64,000 nt of DNA from Alterileibacterium massiliense (GCF_900104645.1 NZ_FNWE01000001.1:311964-375963), one strand, 5' to 3'. Counted from the first letter of the stretch, positions 1 through 9,018 are shown. A program made the numbers and translations. The notes: a model not told the origin generated them from the letters alone.

Positions 1-2470
1 TATTTTCGTCGTGATCGACTATGAATTGGATATTGTATAAACCTATAATACCTATACCAAGACCTAATTTTTTAGTATATTGAAGTATCTTCCCCTTTAT
101 TTTATCAGAAATTGCATTGGTAGGGTAAACACTTATGGAATCTCCTGAGTGAACACCAGTCCTTTCGACAAGTCCCATAATTCCTGGAACGAAAACATCT
201 ATGCCGTCACATATTGCATCGACTTCAACCTCAGTGCCCTGAACATACTTATCTACGAGAACAGGCTTATCATTTCCTATTTCAACAGCCGTCTTGAGGT
301 AATGCCTTAATTTTGTCTCATCGCCAACTATTTCCATAGCTCTGCCACCAAGAACAAAAGATGGGCGAACAAGTACGGGATAGCCAATTTCAGCTGCCGC
401 ACGAATACCGTCTTCGATATTTGTAACAGCCTTGCCGTCTGGCTTTGGTATACTGAGGTTTTCAAGAACCTTTTCAAATGAGTCTCTGTCCTCGGCTCTA
501 TCTATAGCCTCGCAGTCCGTTCCTATAATCTTTACACCACGCTCCATAAGAGGGTGGGCTAGGTTTATAGCAGTCTGACCGCCTAAGGAAGCTATTACAC
601 CGAGAGGTTTTTCGATATTTATTACTGCCATAACATCTTCAACCGTTAAAGGCTCGAAATATAGTTTGTCTGCAGTCGTATAATCGGTAGAAACAGTCTC
701 CGGATTGTTGTTAATTATTATAGCTTCATAACCTGCACGCTTAATCGTTTGAACTGCATGAACAGTTGAGTAATCAAATTCAACCCCTTGACCGATTCTT
801 ATTGGACCAGCACCTAGAACGATAATCTTTTTGTTATCAGTTATTACAGACTGGTCATCTTCATTAAATGTCGAATAGAGGTAAGGGATATATGTACCTG
901 TGTGCAGGGTATCAATTATTCTAAATGAGGTAGTAAGTTTATTTTTTATTCTTCTATTGTATATTTCAACTTCTTCAGTATTCCATAATTTTGCTATGTA
1001 CTTGTCAGAAAAACCGAGAGATTTTGCCTTTTTTAAAACTTCAAAATCGTTGATATTTTCATGTAACTCCTTCTCAACATCTGTAATATTTTTTATTGCA
1101 TTTATAAAAACATCTGTTATCTTTGTAATTTCATGAATTTCTGATGCAGGAAAACCTCTTCTAAGAAGCTCAGAAATGGCATATATATTATCATCTCTAA
1201 ACTCTTTTATATATGTAAAGAGATCATCATCTTTATAATCATCAAATTTTTTCATGTGAATATGTGAAATGCCAATTTCAAGTGAACGGACCGACTTTAA
1301 GATTGATTCTTCAAGAGATGAACCGATACCCATAACTTCTCCGGTAGCTTTCATCTGCGTTCCAAGAGTGTTTTGAGCACCTGGGAACTTATCAAATGCA
1401 AATCTAGGGAATTTGGAAACTATGTATTCAAGCCTTGGCTCTGTTGAAGCATTACCGCCTGCAACACTGATTTCTTCAAGCGACATCCCTACCGCAATTT
1501 TCGCTGTGACCCTTGCTATCGGATAACCGCTTGCTTTTGATGCGAGAGCTGATGAGCGAGATACCCTTGGATTAACTTCTATCAAATAGTATTTGCCTGT
1601 AACAGGGTCAAGTGCAAATTGAACATTACAGCCACCCTCAATTTTCAGCTCCTTTATGAGCTTTATAGCACTGTCATTAAGCATTTTAAGCTCATCATTA
1701 TTTAATGAGAGAATAGGGGCAACTACAATGGAATCACCTGTGTGAACGCCAACGGGGTCTAAGTTCTCCATTCCGCAGATAGTAATAGCCTTGTCATTGG
1801 AATCCCTCATTACCTCAAATTCAATTTCCTTACAACCCTTGACGCTTTTCTCAACTAAAACTTCATGAACAGGGGAAAGTCTGAATGCCTTAATACCGAT
1901 TTCTTTAAGTTCATCAGGATTATTTGCGAAACCTCCTCCAGTTCCTCCAAGGGTAAAAGCAGGTCTAAGAACTACGGGGTAACCTATCTTTTCAGCAGCG
2001 ATTTCAGCCTCCTCAAGGCTATATGTAATTTCAGAAGGAATTACAGGTTCTCCTATTGATTGACACATCTCCTTGAAAAGCTCTCTATCTTCAGCCCTTT
2101 CAATACTATTTATAGGTGTGCCTAGAAGTTCAACACCACATTCCTTCAAAACTCCCTTCTTTTCCAGTTGCATAGCGAGATTTAGACCTGTCTGGCCACC
2201 AATTCCTGGTAGAATGGCATCAGGCCTTTCATATCTCAAAATTTTAGCAACATATTCAAGGGTTAGTGGCTCCATATATACCTTATCTGCAATAGAGGTA
2301 TCCGTCATTATCGTGGCAGGATTTGAATTGCAGAGAATAACCTCATATCCTTCTTCTTTTAAAGACAGGCAAGCCTGCGTACCTGCGTAATCAAATTCAG
2401 CAGCTTGTCCGATTATTATAGGGCCTGAGCCTATGATTAATATTTTTTTAATATCCTTTCTTTTACCCAC
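1..2470 (-). CDS. carB: Carbamoyl-phosphate synthase large subunit, C-terminus outside window
   Basis: Makes carbamoyl phosphate from bicarbonate, ammonia (delivered by CarA) and two ATP, for pyrimidine and arginine synthesis. The start is GTG at 2470, preceded at good spacing by AGGAGG (minus strand). The N-terminus reads MGKRKDIKKILIIGSGPIII, the usual CarB opening, followed by GQAAEFDYAG. About 823 codons are visible of a family length near 1,060-1,070, so both ATP-grasp halves are largely present and the allosteric C-terminal domain lies beyond position 1. The last visible residues (GLYNIQF, then VDH) match the second ATP-grasp domain. It lies 48 nt downstream of pyrC and is probably co-transcribed with it. 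No carA lies between them. Identity is very secure. Confidence 0.96.
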   Translation of the reverse strand, partial: MGKRKDIKKILIIGSGPIIIGQAAEFDYAGTQACLSLKEEGYEVILCNSNPATIMTDTSIADKVYMEPLTLEYVAKILRYERPDAILPGIGGQTGLNLAMQLEKKGVLKECGVELLGTPINSIERAEDRELFKEMCQSIGEPVIPSEITYSLEEAEIAAEKIGYPVVLRPAFTLGGTGGGFANNPDELKEIGIKAFRLSPVHEVLVEKSVKGCKEIEFEVMRDSNDKAITICGMENLDPVGVHTGDSIVVAPILSLNNDELKMLNDSAIKLIKELKIEGGCNVQFALDPVTGKYYLIEVNPRVSRSSALASKASGYPIARVTAKIAVGMSLEEISVAGGNASTEPRLEYIVSKFPRFAFDKFPGAQNTLGTQMKATGEVMGIGSSLEESILKSVRSLEIGISHIHMKKFDDYKDDDLFTYIKEFRDDNIYAISELLRRGFPASEIHEITKITDVFINAIKNITDVEKELHENINDFEVLKKAKSLGFSDKYIAKLWNTEEVEIYNRRIKNKLTTSFRIIDTLHTGTYIPYLYSTFNEDDQSVITDNKKIIVLGAGPIRIGQGVEFDYSTVHAVQTIKRAGYEAIIINNNPETVSTDYTTADKLYFEPLTVEDVMAVINIEKPLGVIASLGGQTAINLAHPLMERGVKIIGTDCEAIDRAEDRDSFEKVLENLSIPKPDGKAVTNIEDGIRAAAEIGYPVLVRPSFVLGGRAMEIVGDETKLRHYLKTAVEIGNDKPVLVDKYVQGTEVEVDAICDGIDVFVPGIMGLVERTGVHSGDSISVYPTNAISDKIKGKILQYTKKLGLGIGIIGLYNIQFIVDHDEN

Positions 2471-2518
2471 TTTTTTCCTCCATCTATCTTAAAATATAAA
2501 AAATATATAACTATAAAA

Positions 2519-3736
2519 TTACTTTATCTTATAAACTGTCTTGCCGTCACATACCGTTAAGAGGCATCTTCCAAATACTTCCATACCTTCAAAAGGGGTT
2601 GAATGACCCATTGATATAAACTTAGTAGAGTCTATCTTGTATTTTGAGCTAATGTCCCATACAGAGTAATCATTTAAAGAAGGTATGCCAAAACGCTTTC
2701 TTGGATTGTCATTTATGAGCTCAATCAATCTATCAAGAGGGATAATCTTCTTCATTACAAGCTCTGTATATAAAATAGGAAAGGCTGTCTCGATACCTGA
2801 TATTCCAAAAGCACTATTTTTTAGACCCCTTGATTTTTCATCATCCCTATGAGGGGCATGGTCGGTAGCAATGCAGTCTATTGTCCCATCTATAATTCCT
2901 TGAATAAGAGCTTTTCTGTCATCGGCTGACCTTAGAGGCGGATTCATCTTCCATCTTCCATCTTCTTCTAAGTCAGAATCAGTAAATACTAGGTAGTGGG
3001 GTGCGGTTTCACAGCTTACATCCACACCGCTCATCTTAGCATCTCTAATAATATCTACGCTCTCCTTTGTAGATATATGACAAACATGATATGAGGCACC
3101 TGTTTCATCTGCAAGTTTTACATCTCTTTCAACCTGTTTCCACTCGCTTTCACTTGAGATACCAAGGTGATTATGTTTTTTTGCATAATTTCCTGCATGA
3201 ATATATCCACCATTTAACAAATCATTTACTTCGCAGTGAGCCACAATAGTCTTACCGAGGGATTTTGCCTTTATCATTGCCTCCCTCATAAGATCTTCAG
3301 TTTGTACTCCTCTACCGTCATCTGAGAAAGCTATTACATGGTCAGATAAGGCGTCGAAATCGGAGAGTTCGTATCCAAGCTCTCCAACCGTTATTGAAGC
3401 ATATGGATAGACTTTTATAAGAGCATCTTTTTCTATAATTTTAAGCTCTTCATTTAGGTGGGGCAGGTTGTCAGGCACCGGATTTAAGTTGGGCATTGTA
3501 CAAACTGCAGTATATCCGCCGTGTGCCGCAGCAGCTGTTCCTGTAGAAATCTTCTCTTTATAAGAAAAACCCGGTTCTCTTAGGTGGACATGAATGTCAC
3601 AAAAACCGGGAAATACAACATATTTATTATCATCTGATGCCGATATGGTTGAAATAGATGACAGTTTTTCCTGAAGCTTATCAGGGTCAGGATATGAATA
3701 TTTTTCTTTATTAAAATAAATTAAATTGCTAAACAT
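2519..3736 (-). CDS. pyrC: Dihydroorotase (class I type)
   Basis: Cytoplasmic zinc enzyme that cyclises carbamoyl aspartate to dihydroorotate, the third step of pyrimidine synthesis. The 405 residues carry the amidohydrolase metal motif HVHLREPG (49-56), the AHCE segment (His167), CHIST (His220), ETAPHY and the catalytic-Asp motif TDHAPH (Asp292). Length is near the usual 420-430. The start ATG at 3736 has GGAGGG just upstream on the minus strand. It appears to be first in an operon with carB and has its own consensus promoter only about 20 nt upstream, which leaves no room for a PyrR-type attenuator. Confidence 0.96.
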   Translation of the reverse strand: MFSNLIYFNKEKYSYPDPDKLQEKLSSISTISASDDNKYVVFPGFCDIHVHLREPGFSYKEKISTGTAAAAHGGYTAVCTMPNLNPVPDNLPHLNEELKIIEKDALIKVYPYASITVGELGYELSDFDALSDHVIAFSDDGRGVQTEDLMREAMIKAKSLGKTIVAHCEVNDLLNGGYIHAGNYAKKHNHLGISSESEWKQVERDVKLADETGASYHVCHISTKESVDIIRDAKMSGVDVSCETAPHYLVFTDSDLEEDGRWKMNPPLRSADDRKALIQGIIDGTIDCIATDHAPHRDDEKSRGLKNSAFGISGIETAFPILYTELVMKKIIPLDRLIELINDNPRKRFGIPSLNDYSVWDISSKYKIDSTKFISMGHSTPFEGMEVFGRCLLTVCDGKTVYKIK

Positions 3737-3762
3737 GAGCCCTCCAATTCATCGTTCAAGAG

Positions 3763-3791
3763 ATGATAACATGGAGATGAAATCATGTCAA
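3763..3791 (-). promoter_or_regulatory. Promoter of pyrC-carB
   Basis: On the minus strand there is a perfect -35 TTGACA (3791-3786), a 17-nt spacer, and -10 TATCAT (3768-3763). Predicted transcription start is about 3756, giving a leader of about 20 nt that contains little more than the ribosome binding site. The same -35/spacer/-10 combination recurs before the tRNA operon at 44.7 kb. Confidence 0.75.
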
Positions 3792-4021
3792 AGGGGAGTG
3801 AATAAAAATAGAATTTTTGTTGTAAAAAAATGATAGGCAAGGGCGATTTATATTAAAAAAACAAACAATATATTGAAAAATAAATATAATATTCGGATAT
3901 AATAAATTTTCTAGATAGTATGTAAATAATAAGTGATAAATTCATAATATATAAAGTTGTATAAAAAAAAACCTCATGATAATATTAGTCGTGATATATA
4001 AATTATAAAAAGGAGAAAATA

Positions 4022-5230
4022 ATGGAAAATAAAAGCGGAGAACGCCTTATAGGTACTGTATCAAGAGGTTTGAGAGCACCGATAATAAGAGAGGGTGACG
4101 ATATAGCAGGAATAATAGTAGATACTGTTTTAAAGGCATCTTGTGGTGAGGACGGATTTTCAATAAGAGATAAGGACATAGTTTGTGTAACTGAATCCGT
4201 TGTTGCAAGAGCTCAGGGAAATTATGCTGACATTGATGCAATATCTAAAGATGTTAGAAATAAGCTTGGGGGAGGCACTATAGGTGTTATTTTCCCTATT
4301 CTTTCAAGGAATAGATTTGCCATTTGTTTAAGGGGAATTGCTAGGGGAGCGGAAAAGATTGTTCTAATGCTTAGCTATCCTAGCGATGAGGTAGGTAATG
4401 GGCTTATTACACTAGATCAGATGGACGAAGCGGGAGTAGACCCTTATACAGATGTACTGACATTAGACAAGTATAGAGAATTGTTTGGAGAAAATAAGCA
4501 TCCATTTACAAATGTAGATTATGTACAATATTATATGGAAATAATTGAAGAAGAAGGAGCAGAGGCTCAAGTTATTTTTGCGAATAATCCTAAGGCAATC
4601 CTTGATTACACAAATAATATCCTTACAGCTGACATTCATTCCAGAAATAGAACCAAGAGAATTTTAAAATCTCTCGGAGCAAAGGTCATAGGCATGGATG
4701 ACATTTTAAATCAGTCAATTGACGGAAGTGGATATAATGAAAAATATGGACTTCTAGGTTCTAATAAGGCTACAGAGTCCACAGTTAAGCTTTTTCCTCA
4801 GGACTGTCAGGATATTGTAGATAGGGTTCAATCTGAAATTTTTGAAAAATGCGGAAAGCACATTGAATGTATGGTATATGGAGATGGAGCATTTAAAGAT
4901 CCTGTTGGCAAGATCTGGGAGCTTGCAGATCCTGTTGTATCTCCTGCATATACAATTGGTCTTGACGGAACTCCTAATGAATTGAAACTCAAATATCTTG
5001 CTGACAACGATTATAAGGATTTATCTGGGAAAGAGCTAAGAGATGCTATATCGAGCAGGATAAAGTCCAAAGAATCAAATCTTACAGGAAATATGGTTTC
5101 AGAGGGTACAACTCCAAGAAGGCTCACAGATTTGATTGGATCTCTATGCGATTTGACGAGCGGATCGGGAGATAAGGGAACTCCAATTGTATATATTCAG
5201 GGATATTTTGATAATTACACAACGGATTAA
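4022..5230 (+). CDS. CofE-like coenzyme F420-0:L-glutamate ligase family protein
   Basis: A 402-residue protein that I place in the F420 ligase (CofE/FbiB N-terminal) family, which in methanogens and actinobacteria adds glutamate to F420-0 using GTP. Supporting stretches are the N-terminal half with DIVCVTESVVARAQGNY (about 53-69), the segment GTIGVIFPILSRNRFA, and the later MVYGDGAFKDPVGKIWELAD. The product is longer than archaeal CofE (about 250 residues), as is usual for the Clostridia form. The start ATG follows AAGGAG. No other F420 biosynthesis gene is visible and Clostridia of this type are not known to make F420, so the true substrate is uncertain. Family placement is by memory of homologues, not by search. 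Confidence 0.7.
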   Translation: MENKSGERLIGTVSRGLRAPIIREGDDIAGIIVDTVLKASCGEDGFSIRDKDIVCVTESVVARAQGNYADIDAISKDVRNKLGGGTIGVIFPILSRNRFAICLRGIARGAEKIVLMLSYPSDEVGNGLITLDQMDEAGVDPYTDVLTLDKYRELFGENKHPFTNVDYVQYYMEIIEEEGAEAQVIFANNPKAILDYTNNILTADIHSRNRTKRILKSLGAKVIGMDDILNQSIDGSGYNEKYGLLGSNKATESTVKLFPQDCQDIVDRVQSEIFEKCGKHIECMVYGDGAFKDPVGKIWELADPVVSPAYTIGLDGTPNELKLKYLADNDYKDLSGKELRDAISSRIKSKESNLTGNMVSEGTTPRRLTDLIGSLCDLTSGSGDKGTPIVYIQGYFDNYTTD

Positions 5231-5299
5231 TTTCTTAAATACGCTTAACTAAGATAATATAGAAGAAATTTTTTATTTAATATTAGTTATATAAAAGTC

Positions 5300-5308
5300 T
5301 GTTATAAT
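5300..5308 (+). promoter_or_regulatory. Extended -10 promoter before the 5363 gene
   Basis: TGTTATAAT is a perfect extended -10 (TGnTATAAT). No convincing -35 lies at 16-18 nt upstream, which is typical of extended -10 promoters. It lies about 55 nt before the start of the next gene. Confidence 0.5.
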
Positions 5309-5362
5309 GATATTAGATATAAAAGGGTTAGATGATATGCGAATATTTAAATGGAGGATAAT

Positions 5363-6442
5363 ATGAAAAGAGATTGGGTCTTCAAGCTTTTTCTAGGTTT
5401 GCTCGGCTTATATGGCATTTTGCATATGTTTACAGGGAAATTAATAGTAGGGGGTGCTATGGTGGTTGTAGCAGGAGCACTTTACTACATAACTACTGGA
5501 ACAAAAAAAGGTGATGACCAAAGGCAGCTTAGAAATATAAAGAATAGAACAAACATGAGCATTGAAGAGATTCATGAACTTTTTAAAGATATGGATACTC
5601 CAATAGGAAAATGCTGGATAGGCGGGCATAAGTGGTTCTTTGGTGACTGCGTAATTTTTGGGCCTGGACCTTTCAAAGACTATATTGCCATAGGATTAGA
5701 AAAAGATGGCAGAAATATTGTTATGAAAAGCGGTTTTGTGCTCGATAAACTGGAGCCAAAAGCTGGTGATGAGTGGAGACTTGAGCAGATTATAGACACC
5801 TCTAAAACAGAAGTAAATGCTGATAGCTATGCTATGTTTGCTGGGCAGAAGATGGTAAATAGCATTCTAGTTGATAATATTGCCTTTTATATCGATGAAT
5901 ACATGGACGGAGTAAATGAGATACCAGATACTCTTGACACTTACAAGGTATATCATTATAACAGCGGTGATTCGATCGTCAGAGATGTAAATGGCAATGA
6001 ATATGGCAAGATGAGTACCGTTTACGAACCTTTGTCAATTATAATGTATGACCTAAGCGGAAAAGAAATAGGATTTATAGTAGCAAATGGTGAAAATGGC
6101 AAGGGTGGTTACAATGTAGCTGTCAATGACAAAATGCTAGGGACCATGTACTGCGACACATCGAGCAAAAAAGATGAATATGTTCTAGATACAGGAGAAC
6201 ATGAAATTAGACTGATTTCATTTCCTGTCACTAGAGAGGCTAATCTTAGTTGCAATTATATTGTTGCAATTGACGGTGTTCAGCAAGCTGCACTTGGAGC
6301 GAACTTACATATAAAGCTCACTGAAGACCCAGACGCAAATAGCGTAGAAAATGAGATTATCTGTGCATTTGACGAAGAATTTTTACACCTCTATTTCTTG
6401 CTTGCTGACTTTATGCTGACAAAGAATACATTTATCAGATAA
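5363..6442 (+). CDS. Unknown protein with N-terminal membrane anchor
   Basis: I do not recognise this family. I chose ATG 5363 over the in-frame ATG at 5351 because GGAGG (5353-5357) overlaps the latter and is correctly spaced for the former; the product is 359 residues. Residues about 4-45 form two hydrophobic segments separated by a short turn (FLGLLGLYGILHMF and GGAMVVVAGALYYI), so the N-terminus is probably a membrane hairpin. The rest is a soluble mixed alpha/beta region with a GHKWFFGDCVIFGPGPFKDY stretch and many Asp/Glu. It lies between a CofE-like gene and a universal-stress-type gene on the same strand, but these neighbours do not define a function. Confidence 0.8.
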   Translation: MKRDWVFKLFLGLLGLYGILHMFTGKLIVGGAMVVVAGALYYITTGTKKGDDQRQLRNIKNRTNMSIEEIHELFKDMDTPIGKCWIGGHKWFFGDCVIFGPGPFKDYIAIGLEKDGRNIVMKSGFVLDKLEPKAGDEWRLEQIIDTSKTEVNADSYAMFAGQKMVNSILVDNIAFYIDEYMDGVNEIPDTLDTYKVYHYNSGDSIVRDVNGNEYGKMSTVYEPLSIIMYDLSGKEIGFIVANGENGKGGYNVAVNDKMLGTMYCDTSSKKDEYVLDTGEHEIRLISFPVTREANLSCNYIVAIDGVQQAALGANLHIKLTEDPDANSVENEIICAFDEEFLHLYFLLADFMLTKNTFIR

Positions 6443-6510
6443 TTGCTTTTAATTGCTTTTTAACATATTGAAATATATAATCAGAAGAAGATGAGGAAGA
6501 AGGTGTTTAT

Positions 6511-7311
6511 ATGAAAAAAATTTTAGTACCAGTAGATGGTACGATGAGAAGCCTTACGGTATTTAAACAAATAAAAAAATCCTTTTCGCCAAAAGTCTTT
6601 GAAGTATTTCTGATAATGGTTCATGACAGCTTTGAATATACGCTTACCAGAATTGGCAGCGAAGAAAAGCTAAGGGAGATGGAAGAAAAGCTTAATTCAA
6701 TCGCTTCTAGCATGCCTGAATACGAAGTTCATAAGGTCACGAAAAGTGGAAAGCCAGGGCCTAAGATAATTGAATATGCAGATGAAATAAATGCAGACAT
6801 GATAATAATGACGAGGTCAACGAGTGCGGGAATGACAAATGCAATAGGCTCAACTTCCAAATATGTGCTAAGCCATGCACACTGCGGAGTTCTTTTCGTA
6901 AATGATACCTCATTACTATCAGAATCACAGTATAGAGGCCTCGTGTATAAGAAAGAGCGTAGCATTGTTAATTTAAGGGGTCAGCTCAGCCTAAAGCACA
7001 GCGAATGTCTTTTGCCAATAGCCTATGGAAAGCTCTTATATCATATTGATGTTAGGAGAGGCAGGGTTAGGTTCGTGCACAGGTCTTTTAATGAAGAAAC
7101 TCAGGATTGGGATATTTGCCCTGATGGTGAAACTAAAGAAAGCATAGAAATAAGTGAGGGAGAAACCAAGGACATAGTTATTGAGGTCAGAGAGGGAGTA
7201 AAGCCTGACAGAGTAAGAGTGATAAATAGAGGAATGAAAACAGAAGCGGTATTTTCATATGATGTAAAGATATTAGAACGCTATAATAGGAAAAAGCAGG
7301 ATAATGATTAA
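6511..7311 (+). CDS. Universal stress protein domain with extra C-terminal domain
   Basis: The first about 140 residues are a UspA-like fold: MKKILVPVDGTMRS at the N-terminus, the ADEINADMIIMTRS strand, and GSTSKYVLSHAHCGVLFV near the end, which resembles the nucleotide-binding glycine region in a partly degenerate form. The protein then continues for about 125 residues with a charged, beta-rich domain that I do not recognise (from about SESQYRGLVYKK to the end). Usual Usp proteins are 140-160 residues or tandem repeats of Usp; this second domain is not a second Usp. Ribosome binding site AAGGTG precedes ATG 6511. Function is unknown; a ligand-sensing or stress role is only inferred from the family. 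Confidence 0.8.
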   Translation: MKKILVPVDGTMRSLTVFKQIKKSFSPKVFEVFLIMVHDSFEYTLTRIGSEEKLREMEEKLNSIASSMPEYEVHKVTKSGKPGPKIIEYADEINADMIIMTRSTSAGMTNAIGSTSKYVLSHAHCGVLFVNDTSLLSESQYRGLVYKKERSIVNLRGQLSLKHSECLLPIAYGKLLYHIDVRRGRVRFVHRSFNEETQDWDICPDGETKESIEISEGETKDIVIEVREGVKPDRVRVINRGMKTEAVFSYDVKILERYNRKKQDND

Positions 7312-7390
7312 TCAATTTGAAAGCTTAAGCGGATTGACAACTTGGGCATATTTTGCTAATGTTAGATACAGTTTATGAGGAGGGTTAGCA

Positions 7391-7540
7391 ATGAAGAGAA
7401 TTAATACGATTTCAACAAGGGATTTATCAAAGTCATTGGATAAAGGTGGTTGTGGCGAGTGTCAGACTTCTTGCCAGTCAGCGAGCAAGACATCATGCAG
7501 CGTTGCAAACCAGAATTGCGAACAGTGTAAAGATAACTAA
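7391..7540 (+). CDS. scfA: SCIFF ribosomal peptide precursor, variant
   Basis: A 49-residue precursor of the SCIFF family (six cysteines in forty-five residues), a peptide modified by a radical SAM enzyme and near-universal in Clostridia. It starts MKRINTISTRDLSKSLDKGG and has the family signature CGECQTSCQSA followed by KTSC and VANQNC. Cysteines fall at 21, 24, 28, 36, 43 and 46. Unusually, the position normally occupied by Cys in the SACKTSCT segment is Ser32 (codon AGC), and the usual Thr after KTSC is Ser37. The maturase gene lies 74 nt downstream beyond a terminator hairpin. The role of SCIFF peptides is unknown. Identification is secure; whether it is modified is not. Confidence 0.93.
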   Translation: MKRINTISTRDLSKSLDKGGCGECQTSCQSASKTSCSVANQNCEQCKDN

Positions 7541-7550
7541 GGACTTAGAG

Positions 7551-7575
7551 ACGCTGCATAAAGGCAGCGTTTTTT
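7551..7575 (+). terminator. Intrinsic terminator between SCIFF peptide and maturase
   Basis: Perfect 7-bp stem ACGCTGC/GCAGCGT (7551-7557 with 7564-7570), a 6-nt loop, then a run of T. It starts 10 nt after the SCIFF stop codon, so partial read-through would yield more peptide transcript than maturase transcript. Confidence 0.85.
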
Positions 7576-7614
7576 AATTGTTTAATTTAAGTAAATATAG
7601 GAAATAGATAGCTT

Positions 7615-8991
7615 ATGATACACCAATATAAGATGAATGGATATAATATTATAATTGACGGAAACTCTGGCTCTGTTCATTCAGTTGACGATTTGGCTTA
7701 TGATCTAATATCCATATATGGGAAATATAGCAAAGAAAAGATAATAGAAGAACTTCTCTCTAAATATGAATCAGATAAAATATCGAAGAATGATATTCGG
7801 GGCGTAATTGACGAAGTTGACGCTTTAATCAGGGATGGATTGTTATTTTCGAAAGACCCATTTGAAGAACTTGCAAAAGATTTAAAGAAAAAGCAGTCCA
7901 AATTAAAGGCACTCTGCCTCCATGTTGCACATGGCTGTAATATGGACTGCGAATACTGCTTTGCAGGAAAGGGAGAATATAATAATAAATCTGGGCTTAT
8001 GTCACTTGAAACAGGGAAGAAAGCACTTGATTTTCTTATAGAAAATTCCGAGGGAAGAAAAAATCTTGAAGTAGATCTTTTTGGTGGAGAACCACTGCTT
8101 AACTGGGAAGTGTGCAAGGAGATAGTCAGATATGGAAGAAGCCTTGAGAAAAAACATAATAAGAAATTTAATTTTACACTTACAACAAATGGTGTTCTAA
8201 TAGATGATGATGTTATAGATTTTGCAAATAGAGAGATGAGCAATGTGGTTTTAAGCATGGACGGAAGAAAATCTGTTCATAATAAGATGAGGCATATAAA
8301 AAAAGGCGGAGATTCTTATGAGGAGATAATAGATAAATTTAAGAATTTAGTCGAAAAAAGAAAGGATAAGCAGTATTATATTAGAGGTACTTATACTGCC
8401 TATAATAAGGACTTTGCCTCTGATGTTATCCATATGGCAGACCTTGGATTTAAGGAAACATCTATAGAACCTGTGGTGTCAAATGAAAGTGCGAATTATG
8501 CACTTAGTAAAGACGACTTGCCTAAGCTATTTGATGAATATGAAAAGCTAGCTAAGATAATGCTTGAGAGAAAGAAAGAAGGCAAGCCTTTTAACTTCTA
8601 TCATTATTCTATAGATTTGGCAGGCGGACCATGTATATATAAGAGAATATCCGGCTGCGGTGTTGGAACAGAATATCTTGCAGTAATACCGAATGGGGAT
8701 ATATATCCATGTCACCAGTTTGCAAGCGATGATGATTTTAAGATGGGAAGTGTCTACACAGGATTGATAGATGGCAAGCTGGGCGACTTTTTTGAAAAGA
8801 ACAACATCTATACTAGGGATAAATGCAAGGATTGTTTTGCAAAATTGTACTGTGCAGGTGGCTGTGCGGCAAATAATTTCCATTCAAATGGAGATATAAA
8901 TAAGGTATATGAATTTGGCTGTGAATTGCAAAGAAAAAGAATTGAATGTGCCATAATGATGAAAGTTGCAGAGCAGGATAATGTGCTATAA
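7615..8991 (+). CDS. scfB: SCIFF radical SAM peptide maturase (SPASM)
   Basis: Radical SAM enzyme expected to form a thioether in the SCIFF peptide. The 458 residues begin with the peptide-recognition region (MIHQYKMNGYNIIIDGNSGS), then the radical SAM cluster motif CNMDCEYC (Cys108, Cys112, Cys115) and GGEP (157-160). The C-terminal SPASM region has Cys340, 348, 366, 404, 407, 413, 417 and 436, enough for two auxiliary iron-sulfur clusters. Length fits the family (about 450). The ribosome binding site before ATG 7615 is weak, consistent with low expression relative to the peptide. All catalytic cysteines look intact even though the peptide substrate is altered. Confidence 0.95.
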   Translation: MIHQYKMNGYNIIIDGNSGSVHSVDDLAYDLISIYGKYSKEKIIEELLSKYESDKISKNDIRGVIDEVDALIRDGLLFSKDPFEELAKDLKKKQSKLKALCLHVAHGCNMDCEYCFAGKGEYNNKSGLMSLETGKKALDFLIENSEGRKNLEVDLFGGEPLLNWEVCKEIVRYGRSLEKKHNKKFNFTLTTNGVLIDDDVIDFANREMSNVVLSMDGRKSVHNKMRHIKKGGDSYEEIIDKFKNLVEKRKDKQYYIRGTYTAYNKDFASDVIHMADLGFKETSIEPVVSNESANYALSKDDLPKLFDEYEKLAKIMLERKKEGKPFNFYHYSIDLAGGPCIYKRISGCGVGTEYLAVIPNGDIYPCHQFASDDDFKMGSVYTGLIDGKLGDFFEKNNIYTRDKCKDCFAKLYCAGGCAANNFHSNGDINKVYEFGCELQRKRIECAIMMKVAEQDNVL

Positions 8992-9018
8992 TAAGGGTTA
9001 ATTACAAGGGATAATTAT

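Noticed and set aside
7698..8258. 186-codon open frame on the minus strand opposite scfB
   Set aside because: It is the antisense of a clear radical SAM gene, has no ribosome binding site, and its composition (Ser/Phe/Leu-rich) is typical of a shadow frame.
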